Assembly (NCBI GenBank): GCA_947044405.1
Contig: CAMRHE010000011.1
Span: 9,609,001 to 9,673,000, forward strand
Length of the DNA: 64,000 nucleotides
Reading direction: 5' to 3'
Origin: Leptodactylus fallax
Lineage: Eukaryota > Chordata > Amphibia > Anura > Leptodactylidae
Shown here: piece after piece, positions 46,457 to 58,823 of the stretch
Layout: every line of letters begins with the position of its first letter
Position numbering within the stretch: position 1 is the first letter of the stretch
Notes under the pieces: generated by a model
Database searches by the model: none
Told to the model about the DNA's origin: nothing
Seen by the model: the letters and a program-made list of their open reading frames with translations, nothing else
Position numbers and translations under genes: made by a program

Positions 46457-47665
46457 TATATATGGTTTTTGCAATATAACTAAAAAAAACACGGACAAGC
46501 ACCTTTTCCCCAAAAAGTATAATTTTTGGAGCATTATAAATGTTAAAATGAGTAAAAGTGAGTGGCAGCACAGTATATGGTTAACCTCAGAGTTTGTATC
46601 CACTGATTCCATCCATTTTTCCATAGACAAACATGTCACTTTCACTTTGAAATAACTTTGAGTTTGCCTTAGATAGTTAGACATTGGATAGATAGGTTCC
46701 TAGAAGCCATGACAGTCTTACACACTATGTTTTAGGTCAAATTAAGGTGTAGTTCATACTTAACTTGTTCCACCCAAAACAAATATGGGACCCAAACCAA
46801 CTGAAACTAAACTAATCTTGAGAAGTTCACCCATTCTAGTGCAGACCTACTTTGACCAAAAAAATGCACAGATAAAGTTATTGTTTTCTGTGACTTAATT
46901 GATGACCTATTTGTAGGATAAAGATCAGCTGATTGAATGGCAATGTTATGTCTCTTCCATTGGTCACATGGCCTGATTGCAGCTCAGTCTCATTCAAGTG
47001 AATGGGCTGAACTACAATACCAACCACAGCCGTTATAATAATGTACAGCACTGTACTTCATAAGTACTGAAGAGGCTAAAGCAGCTGATCGGCTGGGGCC
47101 CTGAGTGTTGGACCCTGACGATCCTTAATTGCTGACCTATCCTATTAATAAGTCCCAGAAACCCATTTATTTAAGTTCCATGAAATTAACTGTGGAATGT
47201 TACCAATAAAGGATATAATTGCAAAAACTGAACTTTATAATTTTCCTCCTTTGGCCTAGAATCGTGTAAATTTACATTAGGAAACATGACTGTGCGTTAT
47301 TATTTTATAACCACACTTCTATGGTTATAGCTAGGATTATAAAAGACTTTTATCTGGACATTTAATTATTTTGCTTGGTTCGTACAAAGCACTTTTGATG
47401 CGGGCTGATAATACATTTATTTATTCCCCCCCCCCCAAAAAAAAAAATAAAAATTGCATTAATTGTCATCACTGGTATCTGAAGGTTTTTTTTTAGCTTC
47501 CTTTTCAATTTGGGGCAGTGAACTGCTCCCCACAATAAAATTGTGGGAACAATTCCGTTCCTGTGAAAGCTTTCTATTGAAGACTCCAAGCCCTTCTATA
47601 GGAATATTACTAATGAGCCTGTAGCTCAATAGTAATACAGCATTATTACTATAGACTGTAATATA

Positions 47666-47667
<2 letters not shown>
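46457..47667. other. Non-coding stretch with dispersed repeat fragment
   Basis: About 46900-47160 contains a repeat fragment (GATCAGCTGATTG, CAGCTGATCGGCTGGGGCCC, GACCTATCCTATTAATAAG) related to parts of 56890-57030 and 61790-62110. The remainder is unclassified, with a C/A tract near 47427-47447. Confidence 0.45.
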
Positions 47668-47696
<29 letters not shown>

Positions 47697-47697
47697 C
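47668..47697. repeat. (AAT)n tail of the LINE
   Basis: An AATAATAATA run followed by ACTTTATTTATATAGCGCCAAC, the characteristic 3' end of a frog LINE read in reverse. Confidence 0.85.
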
Positions 47698-48119
47698 TTT
47701 ATTTATATAGCGCCAACATTTTGTAGCACTTTACAAATCAGAGGACACATGAACAGACAATATGAGACATTACAATGTGACAAATAAATAAACATATCAA
47801 ACAATACGAGTGAGGGCCCTGCTTGCAAGAGCTTACATTCTATGTGGAGATAGGGGAACACAAGAGGTCAGAGGGCTTGTTTGCTACAATGGTCAAGCCA
47901 TATTTTAATAGAAAAGGTTATGTAACTGGAGCTGTATGAACCCATCACCAGCCAGTATATGTGAATAAACAGATACTAAGTGCAAGGAGTGCAGTGTAAC
48001 TTCTAGATGGGGGGCCAGGATCTGAGGAACAGATGAGGAAGGATAAAAGGTGTTATTGTTCTACACCTCCGCACACTACACTGTGATCAGGTCATGTGAT
48101 AAGCCTGACCAAACAGATG

Positions 48120-48959
48120 TTATTTTAGGGCAATTTTGAAGCTGCTGTAGTTGGGGATTAATCGGATTGTCTGGGGTAAAGCATTCCAGAGCACTGGTGC
48201 AGCTCGAGAAAAGTCTTGGAGACGGGAGTGGGATGATCGGATAACAGGGGATGCAAGTCTAAGATCATCGGCAGAACGGAGAACACAGTTAGGGCGGTAG
48301 ACAGTGACGAGAGAGGAGATATAGGGGGACGCAGCACTATGGATGGATTTGTGGGTCAGTGTGATAAGTTTATATTGTATTCTGTGATGGATGGACAACC
48401 AATACAGCGACTGACACAAGGTAGATGCGTCTGTGTACCTGTTTGACAGAAAGATGAGTCTGGTGGCTGCATTCAGGACAGATTGTAGAGGGGAGAGTTC
48501 ACTAAGAGGAAGCCCAATTAGAAGAGAATTGCAATAGTGAAGACGAGAGAGAATCAGAGCGACAATGAAGATTTTTGATGTTTCCATGGTGAGAAAAGAG
48601 CGAATTCTAGAGATGTTATTAAGGTGCAGGTGGCAAGAGCATGCAAGTATCTTAATATGTGGGGTAAAGGTGAGATCTGAATCAAATACAACCCCCAGAC
48701 AGCGGGCATAACGCCTCAGGGTAATAGTAAGGGCACAGACAGAAATGGAGATATCAGGGTTAGGTTGGTTAGTAGATGGAAGGAACACAAGAAGTTCAGT
48801 TTTGGAAAGATTCAATTTCAGATAAAGAGAAGACATGATGATAGAGACCGCAGAGAGAAAGTCACTGGTGTTCTGTAGTAGTGCAGGGGTGATGTCACGG
48901 CATGAGGTATATAATTGGGTATCATCTGCATAAATAACACACGGATGCCATATCAACAA
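48120..48959 (-). pseudogene. LINE reverse transcriptase, C-terminal half
   Basis: Begins within the RT at VIYADDTQLYTS, containing the catalytic ADD, and continues SSLYLKLNLSKTELLVFL, YARCLGVVFDSDLTF, RLHYCNSLLIGLP, QSVLNAATRLIFL, LYWLSIHHRIQYKL and APVLWNALPQTIR, then runs to a stop. These are the thumb and connection blocks of the CR1/L2 group. The first ten residues derive from the Penelope junction, so the true LINE sequence starts near 48945. No internal stop is seen over 270 codons. Confidence 0.9.
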
Positions 48960-50290
48960 AAAGACTTACTCCTTGCTGGTATACAGTTTATATTAGAGCA
49001 CAACATCTTCTCCTTTAAAGATATAATAGACCGACAAACCAAGGGCTGTGCTATGGTTACACGCTTTGCGCCCTCTTATGCTAACCTATATATGGGTTGC
49101 TTTGAAGAGAAACACATTTACAATTCCACTGACTATAAATCTAATATCATTTTATACAAACGGTACATAGATGATTTGTTTTTTATCTGGGAGGGCGACA
49201 AAGCTTCAGCCCTCAACTTCATTACTTCACTAGAACACAACACTTTTGGTTTATCCTTTACACACCAATTCTCCATCCAAAAAATTGTATATCTGGATCT
49301 CCTCATTTCCTTATCTCCAACAGGCACTATATCTACCTCCACTTACAGTATTTTAAAAGTGTGGACGTTAATAATTACCTCGACTATACCAGTGCCCATT
49401 ATAACACTTAGCATAACAACATACCTTTTAGTCAATTTAAGAGGCTTAGAAAGAATTGTGACAACTCTCAGACATTCAAAAATCAAGCAAAAATTCTAAA
49501 AAAAAACGTTTTACAGAAAAAAAACTACCCTAAATCCATCATTAACAATGCCTTCAAAAAGGCATTATCACTTACCCAAAGTTCACGTTTCACAGAAAAA
49601 ACTAAACCAGCCATCTCGACACACACTAGGAGTAATTTTGTCGCCACATACAACTCTGGTCATAAGAGAATTAGAACAATACTAAATAACCACTGGGGAG
49701 TTTTGCTGAGTGACCCCCACCTGAACAAAATTCTACCTAATAAACCCACCCTCACCTTTAGGAGGTCCACCACCCTCAGAAATATTCTAGCTCCCAGTCG
49801 ACTTCACTCATTAACACCATCTGGCACAAATGGTTTTTCAGCACCGCCTGAGGTGTATCGATGTGGCCACCCAAGATGCCTTTGTTGCTTAAACATCAGA
49901 CATCAGGCACTCAACTTTCAATCTAACATTTCAAATGAAACCTTTCCAATCAAATCCCACCTAAATTATTCCACTGATTACATAGTGTATTTAATAGAAT
50001 GCCCATGTAAACTGCAATACGTTGGCCGGACCATCCAGCCACTATATTGTCGAATGAATGGCCATCGCACCAACATTACAAAAGGGTATCAAAAACATAA
50101 TTTGTCCCTACACTGCTCTTTTAAACACGAATGTAATTTCCAATGTTTAATAATACTGCCGATAGAACACATTCCATCTACAATCCCAAACCGCTTCCAA
50201 AAGCTCCGACAGAGGGAGGCATTTTGGATCTACAAACTCATTACACTTAGTCCCAAAGGATTAAATGATGTTGTTGAGTCATCATTCTAA
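48960..50290 (+). pseudogene. Penelope RT C-terminus plus GIY-YIG endonuclease, one frameshift
   Basis: The first block (to about 49350) has GCAMVTRFAPSYANLYMG, ILYKRYIDDLFFIWEG with the catalytic YIDD, and YLDLLIS, all Penelope RT signatures. A frame change near 49350 precedes SVDVNNYLDYTSAHYNT-like sequence, and a stop is seen in that frame near 49400. The second block, 49703-50290, is open: the RPSTTLRN-like and HPRCLCC linker, and then the endonuclease DYIVYLIECPCKLQYVGRT with downstream R, H and N positions, the GIY-YIG fold that nicks DNA for priming. The stop is at 50290. Confidence 0.9.
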
Positions 50291-51332
50291 TACTTATCCC
50301 GCTAACACACTACAGCTATTTCACGACTACAGTTGAACCTGCACTATAGTTATTTTTTGCATACCTTTCCTACGCATACATTTTGCTCATGTGTTCACCT
50401 TCAAGCCTATGGGTAGGTAACTTTTGACTTTAGTTACACATTTATATATACATATACTTCTGTATATTTGTGTCTCATGCCCGTTGGGGTAGATGCATAT
50501 CCACCAGCCATCTTCTCCATTATGTCATATATTATAACCATCTTTAGCCTTTCTCATGTCCCAACAACTTTCTAACATCAGCTACTGTTAGCCATCAATA
50601 AAGAATGAGAGAAAAGGGGGGAAAAAAAATTGACCACGCCCCCTCAAGATACTATTTACGTGCAGCCTCCATGCTGATTCCTGTCAATTTGGTTCCCCTC
50701 CTGCCCTGGACTCTGCTATATGTAAGTTGAGCTCTTCCTTCATAATTTACCACTCACCATCATCATCTCCTGCATCACTGTCTTCTTTTCTACTTGTACA
50801 ACCACTTCCTATTCATACTTTCAATCATCATCATCAGTGTCTTCCTAACATGCAACTTTCACACTCTTCAAATCTGGTTTCATATTGTATTCATTCTATG
50901 TACTTATTTACTATCATTATTCATTCCACCCACTAACTACACTTACCTATGTATTTATTTATTTATTCAATGATAGTTTATGTATTTATTTATTTGTTTA
51001 TCTACCCAGTCATTTATTTTTGTCTGCTAATACAATCCATATCCTACCATTGACATTGCTACGTATGCTGGTTCTATCCTACTAAGTTTCAACCTGTATT
51101 ATATTATGCTATATTATTATTATGGGCATCCAACCCTTTTATATGTGTTACCCTATTTTATTTGTGCTACCTTCTTTTTTAATTGATAATTTTAAACTCT
51201 TATCGTATATTTTATTTTACCTTACTATATGTTATACCCTAGTATTTTTATCTGGACCTACACTATGACTACCCTTGCTCTAAAACCTAGCCATTGATTA
51301 TACCTTCTGTGTTTTGTTTATATCTAGTTTAT
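50291..51332. other. AT-rich 3' region of the Penelope element
   Basis: No frame with a domain. Runs of TTTATTTATTTA (about 50950-51000) and thymine-rich text lie between the endonuclease stop and the hammerhead motif. Confidence 0.5.
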
Positions 51333-51364
51333 GGCCTGATGAAGACGCGTCAAAACGCGTAGCC
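51333..51364 (+). ncRNA. Degraded hammerhead ribozyme motif of the Penelope element
   Basis: GGC (51333-51335), CTGATGA (51336-51342), a short GAC...GTC stem II candidate, AAAA where GAAA is required, CGCG, GTA (51359-51361) and GCC (51362-51364) pairing with GGC. The core G of GAAA is lost and stem II is too tight, so catalysis is unlikely. Confidence 0.6.
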
Positions 51365-51498
51365 TATTGTTGTACGTCCGGTGTGGAACCAAAACATGTG
51401 TTTTTATTCACAAGCATTCTCTTTGCAAATATTTTATTGATATACCCTTATTTGCAGCATTCAACCATAATATCCCAGTTTTTTCCTCTACTTTTTTC

Positions 51499-52843
51499 CA
51501 GAAGAATAAGTAGTGAATAGTTTCCTTTAGATTTAGCCGTCAAGAGATCATTGGAGACCTTTGTGAGGGCCGTTTCTGTAGAGTGTAGTACACAAAAACC
51601 TGACTCTAAGGGGTACAGAAGAGAGCTGAGAGATACCATATTAGGCAGGAGTAGACCAAGCATTCCAGGAGAATGCTTGGGGAATGGGTTAATTCCTGAC
51701 GGATGTTGTCGATTTTGTCTTTAAAGTACCTGGCCATGTCTTGAGCACTGAGGTCTGTGACAGGTACCCGCACCTTTGGCGTGAGGAGGGAGTGAAAAGT
51801 GACAAACAGTCATTTAGGGTTATTGGAGAAAGAAGAGATGAGAGAGGTGAAGTAAGCTAGTTTGGCGAGGGGAAGGGCAGAGTTATAGGCTTTGAGCATA
51901 AACTTGAAGTGAAGAAAATCTGAAGATGTGTGAGATTTTCGCCATAACCATTCGGCACAACTTGAGCATCGCTGAAGAAAACATGTTTGAGGAGTGTGCC
52001 AAGGTTGCCGGTGTCTGTGTTGGGATTTTCGGATGGTCAAGGGTGCTACTTTATCCAGGGTGGCTTTGAGAGTCTCATTATAGTGTTTGGTGGCCAGTTC
52101 AGGACAGGAGAGAGAAGAGATGAGAGACAGTGATGACTGTAGGGTATCTGAGAGGTGCTGTGTGTTTACAGCCCGTAGATTTATGCATGTGTGGTAGGTC
52201 AGTGTGTTTTGTGAAGGACAAGAAGCTTTAATGTTAAAGGAAAGAAGGTTGTGATTGGAAATTGGTAGGTAAGCGTTAGTAAAGTCAGAGAAAGAACAGA
52301 GCTGTAAGAAGACCAGATCAAGGATATTACCATCTTTGTGTGTGGGAGAAGAAGTAAGCTGAGAAAGACCAAGAGAGGCGGTTAGTGATAGAAGGTGAGA
52401 GGCAGATGGAGAGACAGGGGTGTTAATGGGAATGTTAAAGTCACCCATAATGAGGGTAGGAATTTCACAGAATAGGAAGTTGGGAAGCCATGAAGCAAAG
52501 TGATCTAAAAACTGGTAGGGTGAGCCAGGGGGATGGTAGATGACTCGCAGAGAGAAAGGACGGAAGAGTCTGATAGTGTGGACCTCAAAAGAGGAGAAAG
52601 AGAGCAATGGTACTGGCGGAATGACCTGAAAAATGCATTGTGGTGATAGAAGGACACCAACCCTCCACCTTGCCTATCCTCAGGTCTAGGGGTGTGTGAA
52701 AATTGGAGGCCATCATAACAGAGAGCAGCAGGGGGTGCAGTGTCAGAATGTTTAATCTAGGTTTCAGTAACAGCCAGCAGGTTAAAAGACTTTGAGATGA
52801 AGAAATCTTGAGTAATGTCAAGTGCAGCATCAAGTGCCTCTGG
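51499..52843 (-). pseudogene. LINE endonuclease and start of RT
   Basis: Reading from 52843: the APE endonuclease start (SKSFNLLAVTET, with TAG in place of the next W codon), then at 52607-51810 VIYHPPGSPYQFLDHF, LIMGDFNIP (catalytic GDFN), ISNHNLLSF (S-H motif) and a connecting region ending SFSNNPK. From 51663 the RT begins: SGFCVLHSTETALTKVSNDL, then GNYSLLILL, where it meets the Penelope insertion. Frame changes occur near 52600 and 51800. Confidence 0.88.
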
Positions 52844-52845
52844 GA

Positions 52846-54104
52846 TTGTGTTGGTTTGTTCCATTCTATGTTATATGTAATGTTATGCAGATTTACCCTG
52901 TATTTTCCACCCTGCAGTGTTCAAAACCTGGCCTTGGTTCAGCCCTGGCCTATTAGAGGCCACTGGGAGGGGTTGTAAGGAGACCTAGTCTCCCCGGCGA
53001 TGGTTGGTCTTCAGTCAAGTGTGTGCAGTTAGCTGGAGAAGGTGTGCAGAGTGATCCTGCCACCAGCTTCTGGACTGAGGCCCAGCGGTCACCTTTACAG
53101 CCCCAGGAGGGATAACATCAGCCCCAGGCTCAACTAGAGACAGCCCTGAGCAAGGGAGAGAAGCTGTCTAAACTGCTGGACTTATTCGGTGCCGTGCCAG
53201 GAGGAGCAGGAGAGGACCCTGACAGGAGAAACTCGTTCGGGTCTAGTCTACAGGTAACCAGATCCCTGTCAGGACTCCCTGTGACTCAATCCCCAGTATA
53301 CCTGGCTGGGAGAGGCATGAGAGGAGGAGTGGAGGTGGACTAAATTGCAGAGCCTGTAACATTCCTGGGCATCCTCCTAGAACCAAGGCTGGGGGATTGG
53401 ACACTGTACTACTACCCCCATTTGGAAGCTATCATTTACCTTTGTTACAGTTGTTTCAATAAAAACTGTTTTCCCAGTTCAACTGCACTGTTGACTCCTG
53501 CATCTTGCCAGCATCAACATCAGGGCCCTTCCGACTTCCATCACATTGGCTTAGAGAGGAGGGGTCCCCTCTTCAACTGGAAGCGCCCTGGGGAAAAACA
53601 ACTACAACCACCATCTGGTAGTGCGTAGTCGGCAGGATCAAGAGTTCCATGTCCTTATACCATCACAGACTACAGTGTCAAGATCCTAGAAACATCATAT
53701 CTACATTGGGTGAGCTGAAAACCTTTATTGGCTGTGTAAAGACACTGCCTTGTGGATTTACTGTGGACTCTGTGTTTGTGCCCGGAGCTGTTTGTCGCTA
53801 CCTGCCTAGATTATATTTGCAAAGATTGTGGACTGTTACACTGTTACCACTGGCTGCCTGAGTCGTGCCTGCTATAACATCAGGACTCTTCTGACTTCCA
53901 TCACACCGGCTCAGAGAGGAGAGGTCCCCTCTCCAACTGGAAGCGCCCCGGGGATAGAACTACTACCACCACCATCCGGTAGTGCTGCAGGACCCCCTCG
54001 AATCTGCCCAGCCCAGGAGTGAGGCTGGAGTGGTTGGTGAGTCTGCTCGGCCTCAGCCACTACAACTCCCATCCTCCGGTCTCCTCTAACTGGGTTGTGG
54101 CACA
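52846..54104 (+). mobile_element. LTR-retrotransposon fragment (LTR plus leader), copy 2
   Basis: Plus-strand copy of the sequence reversed at 19100-20355. The LTR starts TGTGTTGGTTTGTTCC near 52848, within LINE endonuclease sequence. AATAAA is near 53457. A tRNA-Ser-like primer site lies at 53622-53638 (TGCGTAGTCGGCAGGAT, one G shorter than the consensus). A leader block (CATCAGG...CTGACTTCCATCACA...GGTCCCCTC) occurs twice, at about 53515-53625 and 53875-53985. No gag or pol follows. Confidence 0.75.
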
Positions 54105-54436
54105 AGTTTGTTGTGGAGTGAGCAGGCGTTCCAGAGAGCACAAGAGAAAGAGACTGGTGGAGGAGAAGGAGATGGCAGACAACGAATATTAATAATGTTA
54201 GAAGGGTTTCTTAGTGAGACAGGTACAGAGTTTAGGTTAATAGGAGGAGGACCAGGTTTTGGAGAGATGTCCCCAGCAGCTAGTAGCAGGAGAATGGCGA
54301 GAGACAGCAGATGGTTAAATGACTTGTGAGATCATCTAATTTGTTGCACAGAAGCACAAGGTGGGTTAAGGTGGTTGAGGAAGGTGAAGAGAGAGTGGGA
54401 ACTGCACATAGGAGAGGGAAGGAGAGAGGGACTGAT
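54105..54436. other. Purine-rich stretch, possibly LINE 5' region
   Basis: GA-rich sequence (GAGAGGGAAGGAGAGAGGG near 54410). It could be the 5' untranslated part of the minus-strand LINE on the far side of the LTR fragment. There is no direct proof. Confidence 0.35.
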
Positions 54437-54682
54437 GTGGATAGAAGTAACAGGAGGTGGGAATGGGCGGTAAGTTTGTAAAAAAAGCAGCAAATAGAGA
54501 CAAAAAACATGCAGTGAACATGGTGAGACATTTGTATTTAAAACTTACAAGTTTTTGGAGTGGATAGAAGTAACAGGAGGTGGGAATGGGCGGTAAGTTT
54601 GTAAAAAAGCAGCAAATAGAGACAAAAAACATGTAGTAAGCATGGTGAGACATTTGTATTTAAAACTTACAAGTTTTTGGAG
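54437..54682. repeat. 123-bp tandem duplication
   Basis: GTGGATAGAAGTAACAGGAG through TTTAAAACTTACAAGTTTTT occurs at 54437 and 54560 with few differences (GCAGTGAAC versus GTAGTAAGC). It may belong to the LINE 5' region displaced by the LTR insertion. Confidence 0.88.
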
Positions 54683-55132
54683 TGGTTTTTCAGCTGAGCT
54701 GTCTTCTTCCCTGTCTAATGGTATAAGCAATCTAAAGAATCAAATCACTCCCTTTCCCTCAAAGACAGCTAAAAATAAACACATTTAAACATAAAAACAT
54801 TAGACATTTCCTTGTCACAAAATGCCTGAACCATAAAACATAAATTGTATATGGTGATTCTATAGTAGGAAAAAATGGCTCAGTTGTGGTTCTCTTTGCT
54901 GTTTCAAAATCTTTGAAGAAAAAGTGATTTAACCATTATACAGTCCCAAAATAATATTTCTAAAGATAAAAAAATTTCTGAGTGCCAGAAAATGGTGACA
55001 CAATTTTTTTTCTTAAAGTCTCTGCATTCTTTAAAGGTATTAAAGTATAACAAAAACATGATATCATCATGATCATACTGATCCACAGAAAATTGGTAAT
55101 GCTTTAAAAACAGCATTTTTTCAATTAGGAAG

Positions 55133-55198
<66 letters not shown>
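55133..55198. repeat. (TTTC)n microsatellite
   Basis: About 16 uninterrupted CTTT units. Confidence 0.97.
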
Positions 55199-56323
55199 CT
55201 TGATCTATTAATAAATAGGTTTACAATCTAGTAAAATATAACAAAGCCCTGATATTCTATTCACTTATAAGACTAGGCCACATTTGAAACTGTACATAAA
55301 TCATATATAATCATTTCTGTTTATTCTAATCAGCTGTCAGAGCTTCCATACTCTTACACAAAAAGTGAAATCTCATTTTTATCTAAAGCTTTTGTTCCTT
55401 CATGCCCCATTTACCTTTATTTCCCATTTAACTTAAGTATGCATTTTCAACTTTCTCTGGGGTGTGCTAAAAGAATAGCTTTAGATTTCTAACAAGGTCT
55501 ATTACTCTCCAGTTTAATGGTTCTTACTATTATTCACACTGTATTTACCTTTTAGGGCATCCAATAAAAATGTTCTATTTTACTAATTGTTCATGCAAAT
55601 TAAAGATCTAATGTACCAATATATACAGTATTAAATATGGTGCTTGTTCCATATACTATGTTTATGTGTTCGAAAAATCAACAAATGCTTCTTTAGATAT
55701 ATTTGAAAAATAATCAAGACACATGTAAAGTAGATAAAAAACAATATTAGTGGAGGTTCTTTAATGGCAGTTAAGAACAAAATTTGTTGACTGCACCTAC
55801 TGTATGTGAGCCAAAAGCATAGAGTCAGAGAGGCAGACCATTTGGCTGAATCAGGGATATCCCTTGTCAGGTAATTCCATTTGTTAATGACTGGCAGGAT
55901 CCCTTACAAGAGGGTGAGTAATTGGCCCAAAGGTCATGAAAAGTCTGTGAAGGGTGAAAGCAATTTTGAATGCAACAAGTTTTACCTCTGATCTTTCTCT
56001 ACATCTGTCTTTGTCTTTAGACTTGAGTAAGGCTTGTTTTTATCTCTTGGCAGAATTCAGAAACCCATAACTTTTTTTTTTTTAATTATTATTATTATGC
56101 CAGTGTACTCGTGTGAGGTTTTGAATTTTGTAATTTTGTAGGATATGTTATATTTTTAAATGGCAACTTTTTGGGATACTTATAACTTATTGATTAAATT
56201 TATCGGGTTTTACTAATTGATCCAAATGACCTATCCAATACCTTGGTCCCATGAAAATTAGCTTTTTGAAGAGACTGCAGCATTTGGAAGAAAACTCTTA
56301 ATAGCACTGAGCTGCCAATAGAC
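55199..56323. other. Unannotated AT-rich stretch
   Basis: No domain or terminal repeat seen, except a CCATAACTTTTTT...GGGATACTTATAACTTATTGAT fragment at about 56065-56200 that belongs to a dispersed repeat also present near 58405 and 59410. Confidence 0.4.
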
Positions 56324-56331
56324 CATGTAAC

Positions 56332-56873
56332 CAGTGGTGTAACTAAGAATGGCTGGGCCCCAAGGTGAACATTTGACAGAGTATAATGATCAGAGATCCA
56401 GGGAGGTGACAAACATAAAAACAATGTTACTTACCGCTCCTTGACTCCGCTGCACTCCACACTACTTTCAGCCCTCTTCAATGTTTGACCAGACATCACA
56501 TGAGCCAGACTGGCATCGCGACGCATAATGATGCCGGCCTGGCCTATGTGACATCTGGGACGTCACTAAAGAAGCCTGAAGAATGCTGGAGCACAGGAGA
56601 GGTAAGTAACATTGGTTTTTTATGTTTATCACCTGCCCTGGGCCTCTGATCATTATACTCTGGGATCTTAAAGGACCTCAGAGTATAATGATAGCAGTGT
56701 TTGTGGGGTTCACGGCCCACGACCTTACTTACCAATCCCTGCTCCTGCTCACAGCCACCTCCACTTCTGCAGAAGGGGAAGCGCGGGTGGCCTTGAGCAG
56801 GAGCGGGGATTGGTAAGTAAACAGGACCCATTACCAGCTGGGGTTACACCACTGCACGGTATTTACGCCACTG
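56332..56873. mobile_element. hAT MITE (CAGTGGYGTAAC termini)
   Basis: A 542-bp element starting CAGTGGTGTAACTA and ending TTTACGCCACTG. It is flanked by CATGTAAC (56324-56331) and CATGTGAC (56874-56881), an 8-bp duplication with one mismatch. Palindromic interior pieces (CATTATACTCTGGG and CAGAGTATAATG; ACTTACCAATCCCTGCTCCT and its complement) support a non-autonomous fold-back element. A second GTTACACCACTG end lies inside at about 56843-56854, suggesting a nested copy. Confidence 0.85.
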
Positions 56874-57213
56874 CATGTGACCAATGAATGTGATGTCATA
56901 GAGCACCATTTCTGCTTCAACCAGCTGATCTTCTGGAGTCCTTGGTATCAGGCCACCATTGATCTATAATTGTTAACCTATCCTAAAAGATCAGTCATAA
57001 ATTGATAAGTCTGAAAAACCTCTTTAAACCTTCCTGGGAGGAATGAAAAAAACACCAACTTGCATACGCTCATTGACAAAAACCTAAAAAAAATATCAAG
57101 ATGGAGTTGTTGGAATCAAATGAAACAATTTGTATGTGTGGATGTACTGATGACAAACAGTACTGTTCAAGCATTATTCTGCAACACAACGACCCCAAAA
57201 ATACAGTCCTTAA

Positions 57214-57921
57214 AGGGGTTTTCCGGGTAAATTTTTTTTTTATTAAAAAAGGTCTGTTAGTGCTATTAATGGGTTAATAAGTGCACCCAAATACCTTTAG
57301 CAGTGTTTTGAGTGATATCTAGGATTCTCTTGGAGCTCCTAGCATCCTCTGCATTTGTTTACATGGTGTAGCTTCCTGCTGTCTTAGTCTACAACTACCA
57401 TGATGCATTGCATGAGCTGACTCACACTACCTCCCTCTTACTCCCTATCCCTCTCCCTATCACCATCTCACACCCTCTCCCTGTCTCCCTAGCTATCTCA
57501 CCCACTACTAGCCCTTCCCAACTAACTCAGCCCATTCCCCAATACTTACCTTTCTTCTTGTCCAGATCTTCTAGGCACAGGAGATGACTTCCTTCTGTGG
57601 GGACAGCTCCTCCTCTTTTTTGAAGTCTGCCGGAGCATGCGCTGTAGCCGGCACTCCATCTCTACTGTGCAGGTGTGGGAGGCCAGAGGAGCCTGCACAA
57701 TAGAGATGGAGTGCTGACTACAGCGCATTGCTGGGACTCCAGCTCAGGAGGGAAGACAGGCAAGTATGATGGGGGGGCTATATTGGTGACATTCCTTTCC
57801 GAAAATGGGGAAACGGAAAGTCACTGGATCAGAAAATGTGCCTGGGGTGGTCACATGAAAGTAGGCGGGGGGAGAGTGTTTAGATTAGTGTAGAAATTGC
57901 ATTTTATCCTGGACAACCCCT
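57214..57921. mobile_element. Kolobok/T2-like MITE with TTAA duplication
   Basis: The ends read TTAA-AGGGGTTTTCCGGG and TCCTGGACAACCCCT-TTAA, with TTAA at 57210-57213 and 57922-57925. TTAAAGGRR termini with TTAA target duplication are the signature of Xenopus T2-family MITEs, assigned to Kolobok. The interior carries CT-rich text (57420-57540) and no gene. Confidence 0.8.
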
Positions 57922-58404
57922 TTAAGGATGCAGGCTAGTTTGATACTTAAAAGGGTATTCCCATCTCAAGGATCCTATCTAAACTGCTAGCTTATTTAAG
58001 TTCAAGAGTTTTCCTATATATTTTGCTTTAGAAATGGTGCCTTGCTTATCTGCCATATGAGTTTATTCCACACTTTGTTTACACAATGTTTCCTTGGTCC
58101 CTGTCCTATTATCTGATCTTAGGTCGGATGACATGACTCACTGCTCTTTGGAAGGGGGGCTGAGTTCTCAGGATCATACTTGCTCTCAGAGCTGTTATCT
58201 CCTGATATTAGGTCCCAGGCAATCTGGTCAGCTAATTGCAGTTTACTGTTCATATTATTTGATCTGCATTTACATTAGATTTCTAGTAATCATAATAAAT
58301 AATCTCTGATGGTAAACGCAATGTCTGTATCTAGGGAGGTACTTCATAGTGTCCTGTCCATCAAACAATCAAAGCTCGCCCACCACCATGTCACATTATA
58401 AAAG

Positions 58405-58820
58405 CCATAACTTTTTTATTTTAATACTGATATGACCATATGAGGATCTGTTTTTGTGAACATTTTGGGAAATATTTAGCTTATTGAATATTATTTATTG
58501 TTCAATAAGCTTTCTTTATTAATTGCATTAACTTTCTTAGTAGGATGGCAAAAAAAGTCAGTTTTGCCAATTTTTTTTATTCTAAATTTTGTGTGGTACA
58601 CTGGATATCATAAATAACATTTATTCTGTACAGTTAGGACAATATCAAGTTTATATAGGTTTATCTATTGTACTACTTTTGCACAGATCACTTATTTACA
58701 AAAAATAATTTGCTTTAGTGTCATCATATTCTGAAAGACATTTTATTTTCCATCATTGGAGCTTTGTGAGGACTTTTTTTTGTGGGATCATCTGTTGGTA
58801 CCATTTAGGGTTATACTGTA
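58405..58820. repeat. Dispersed repeat fragment (CATAACTTTTTTATTTT family)
   Basis: Contains CATAACTTTTTTATTTTAAT followed by a GAGGATCTGTTTTTGTG block, then ATTTAGCTTATTGAA; related blocks are at 56065-56200 and 59410-59530. Superfamily unknown. Confidence 0.5.
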
Positions 58821-58823
58821 TAT

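Larger units (their letters stand above)
48946..51498 (+). mobile_element. Penelope-like element, 5' truncated, inserted in a LINE
   Basis: Plus-strand insertion between two parts of a minus-strand LINE. It contains the end of a Penelope RT, a GIY-YIG endonuclease, about 1.2 kb of AT-rich 3' sequence, and a degraded hammerhead motif at 51333-51364. The left junction is near 48945 and the right junction near 51498, where the LINE reading (GNYSLLILL on the minus strand) resumes. Confidence 0.88.
47668..52843 (-). mobile_element. L2/CR1-like LINE, split by a Penelope element
   Basis: Minus-strand non-LTR retrotransposon. The endonuclease and RT start lie at 52843-51499, the RT end at 48959-48120, the 3' untranslated part at 48119-47698, and an (AAT)n tail at 47668-47697. 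A plus-strand Penelope-like element occupies 48946-51498. The 5' side is cut by the LTR fragment beginning about 52846. A central RT piece is missing across the Penelope insertion. Confidence 0.88.
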
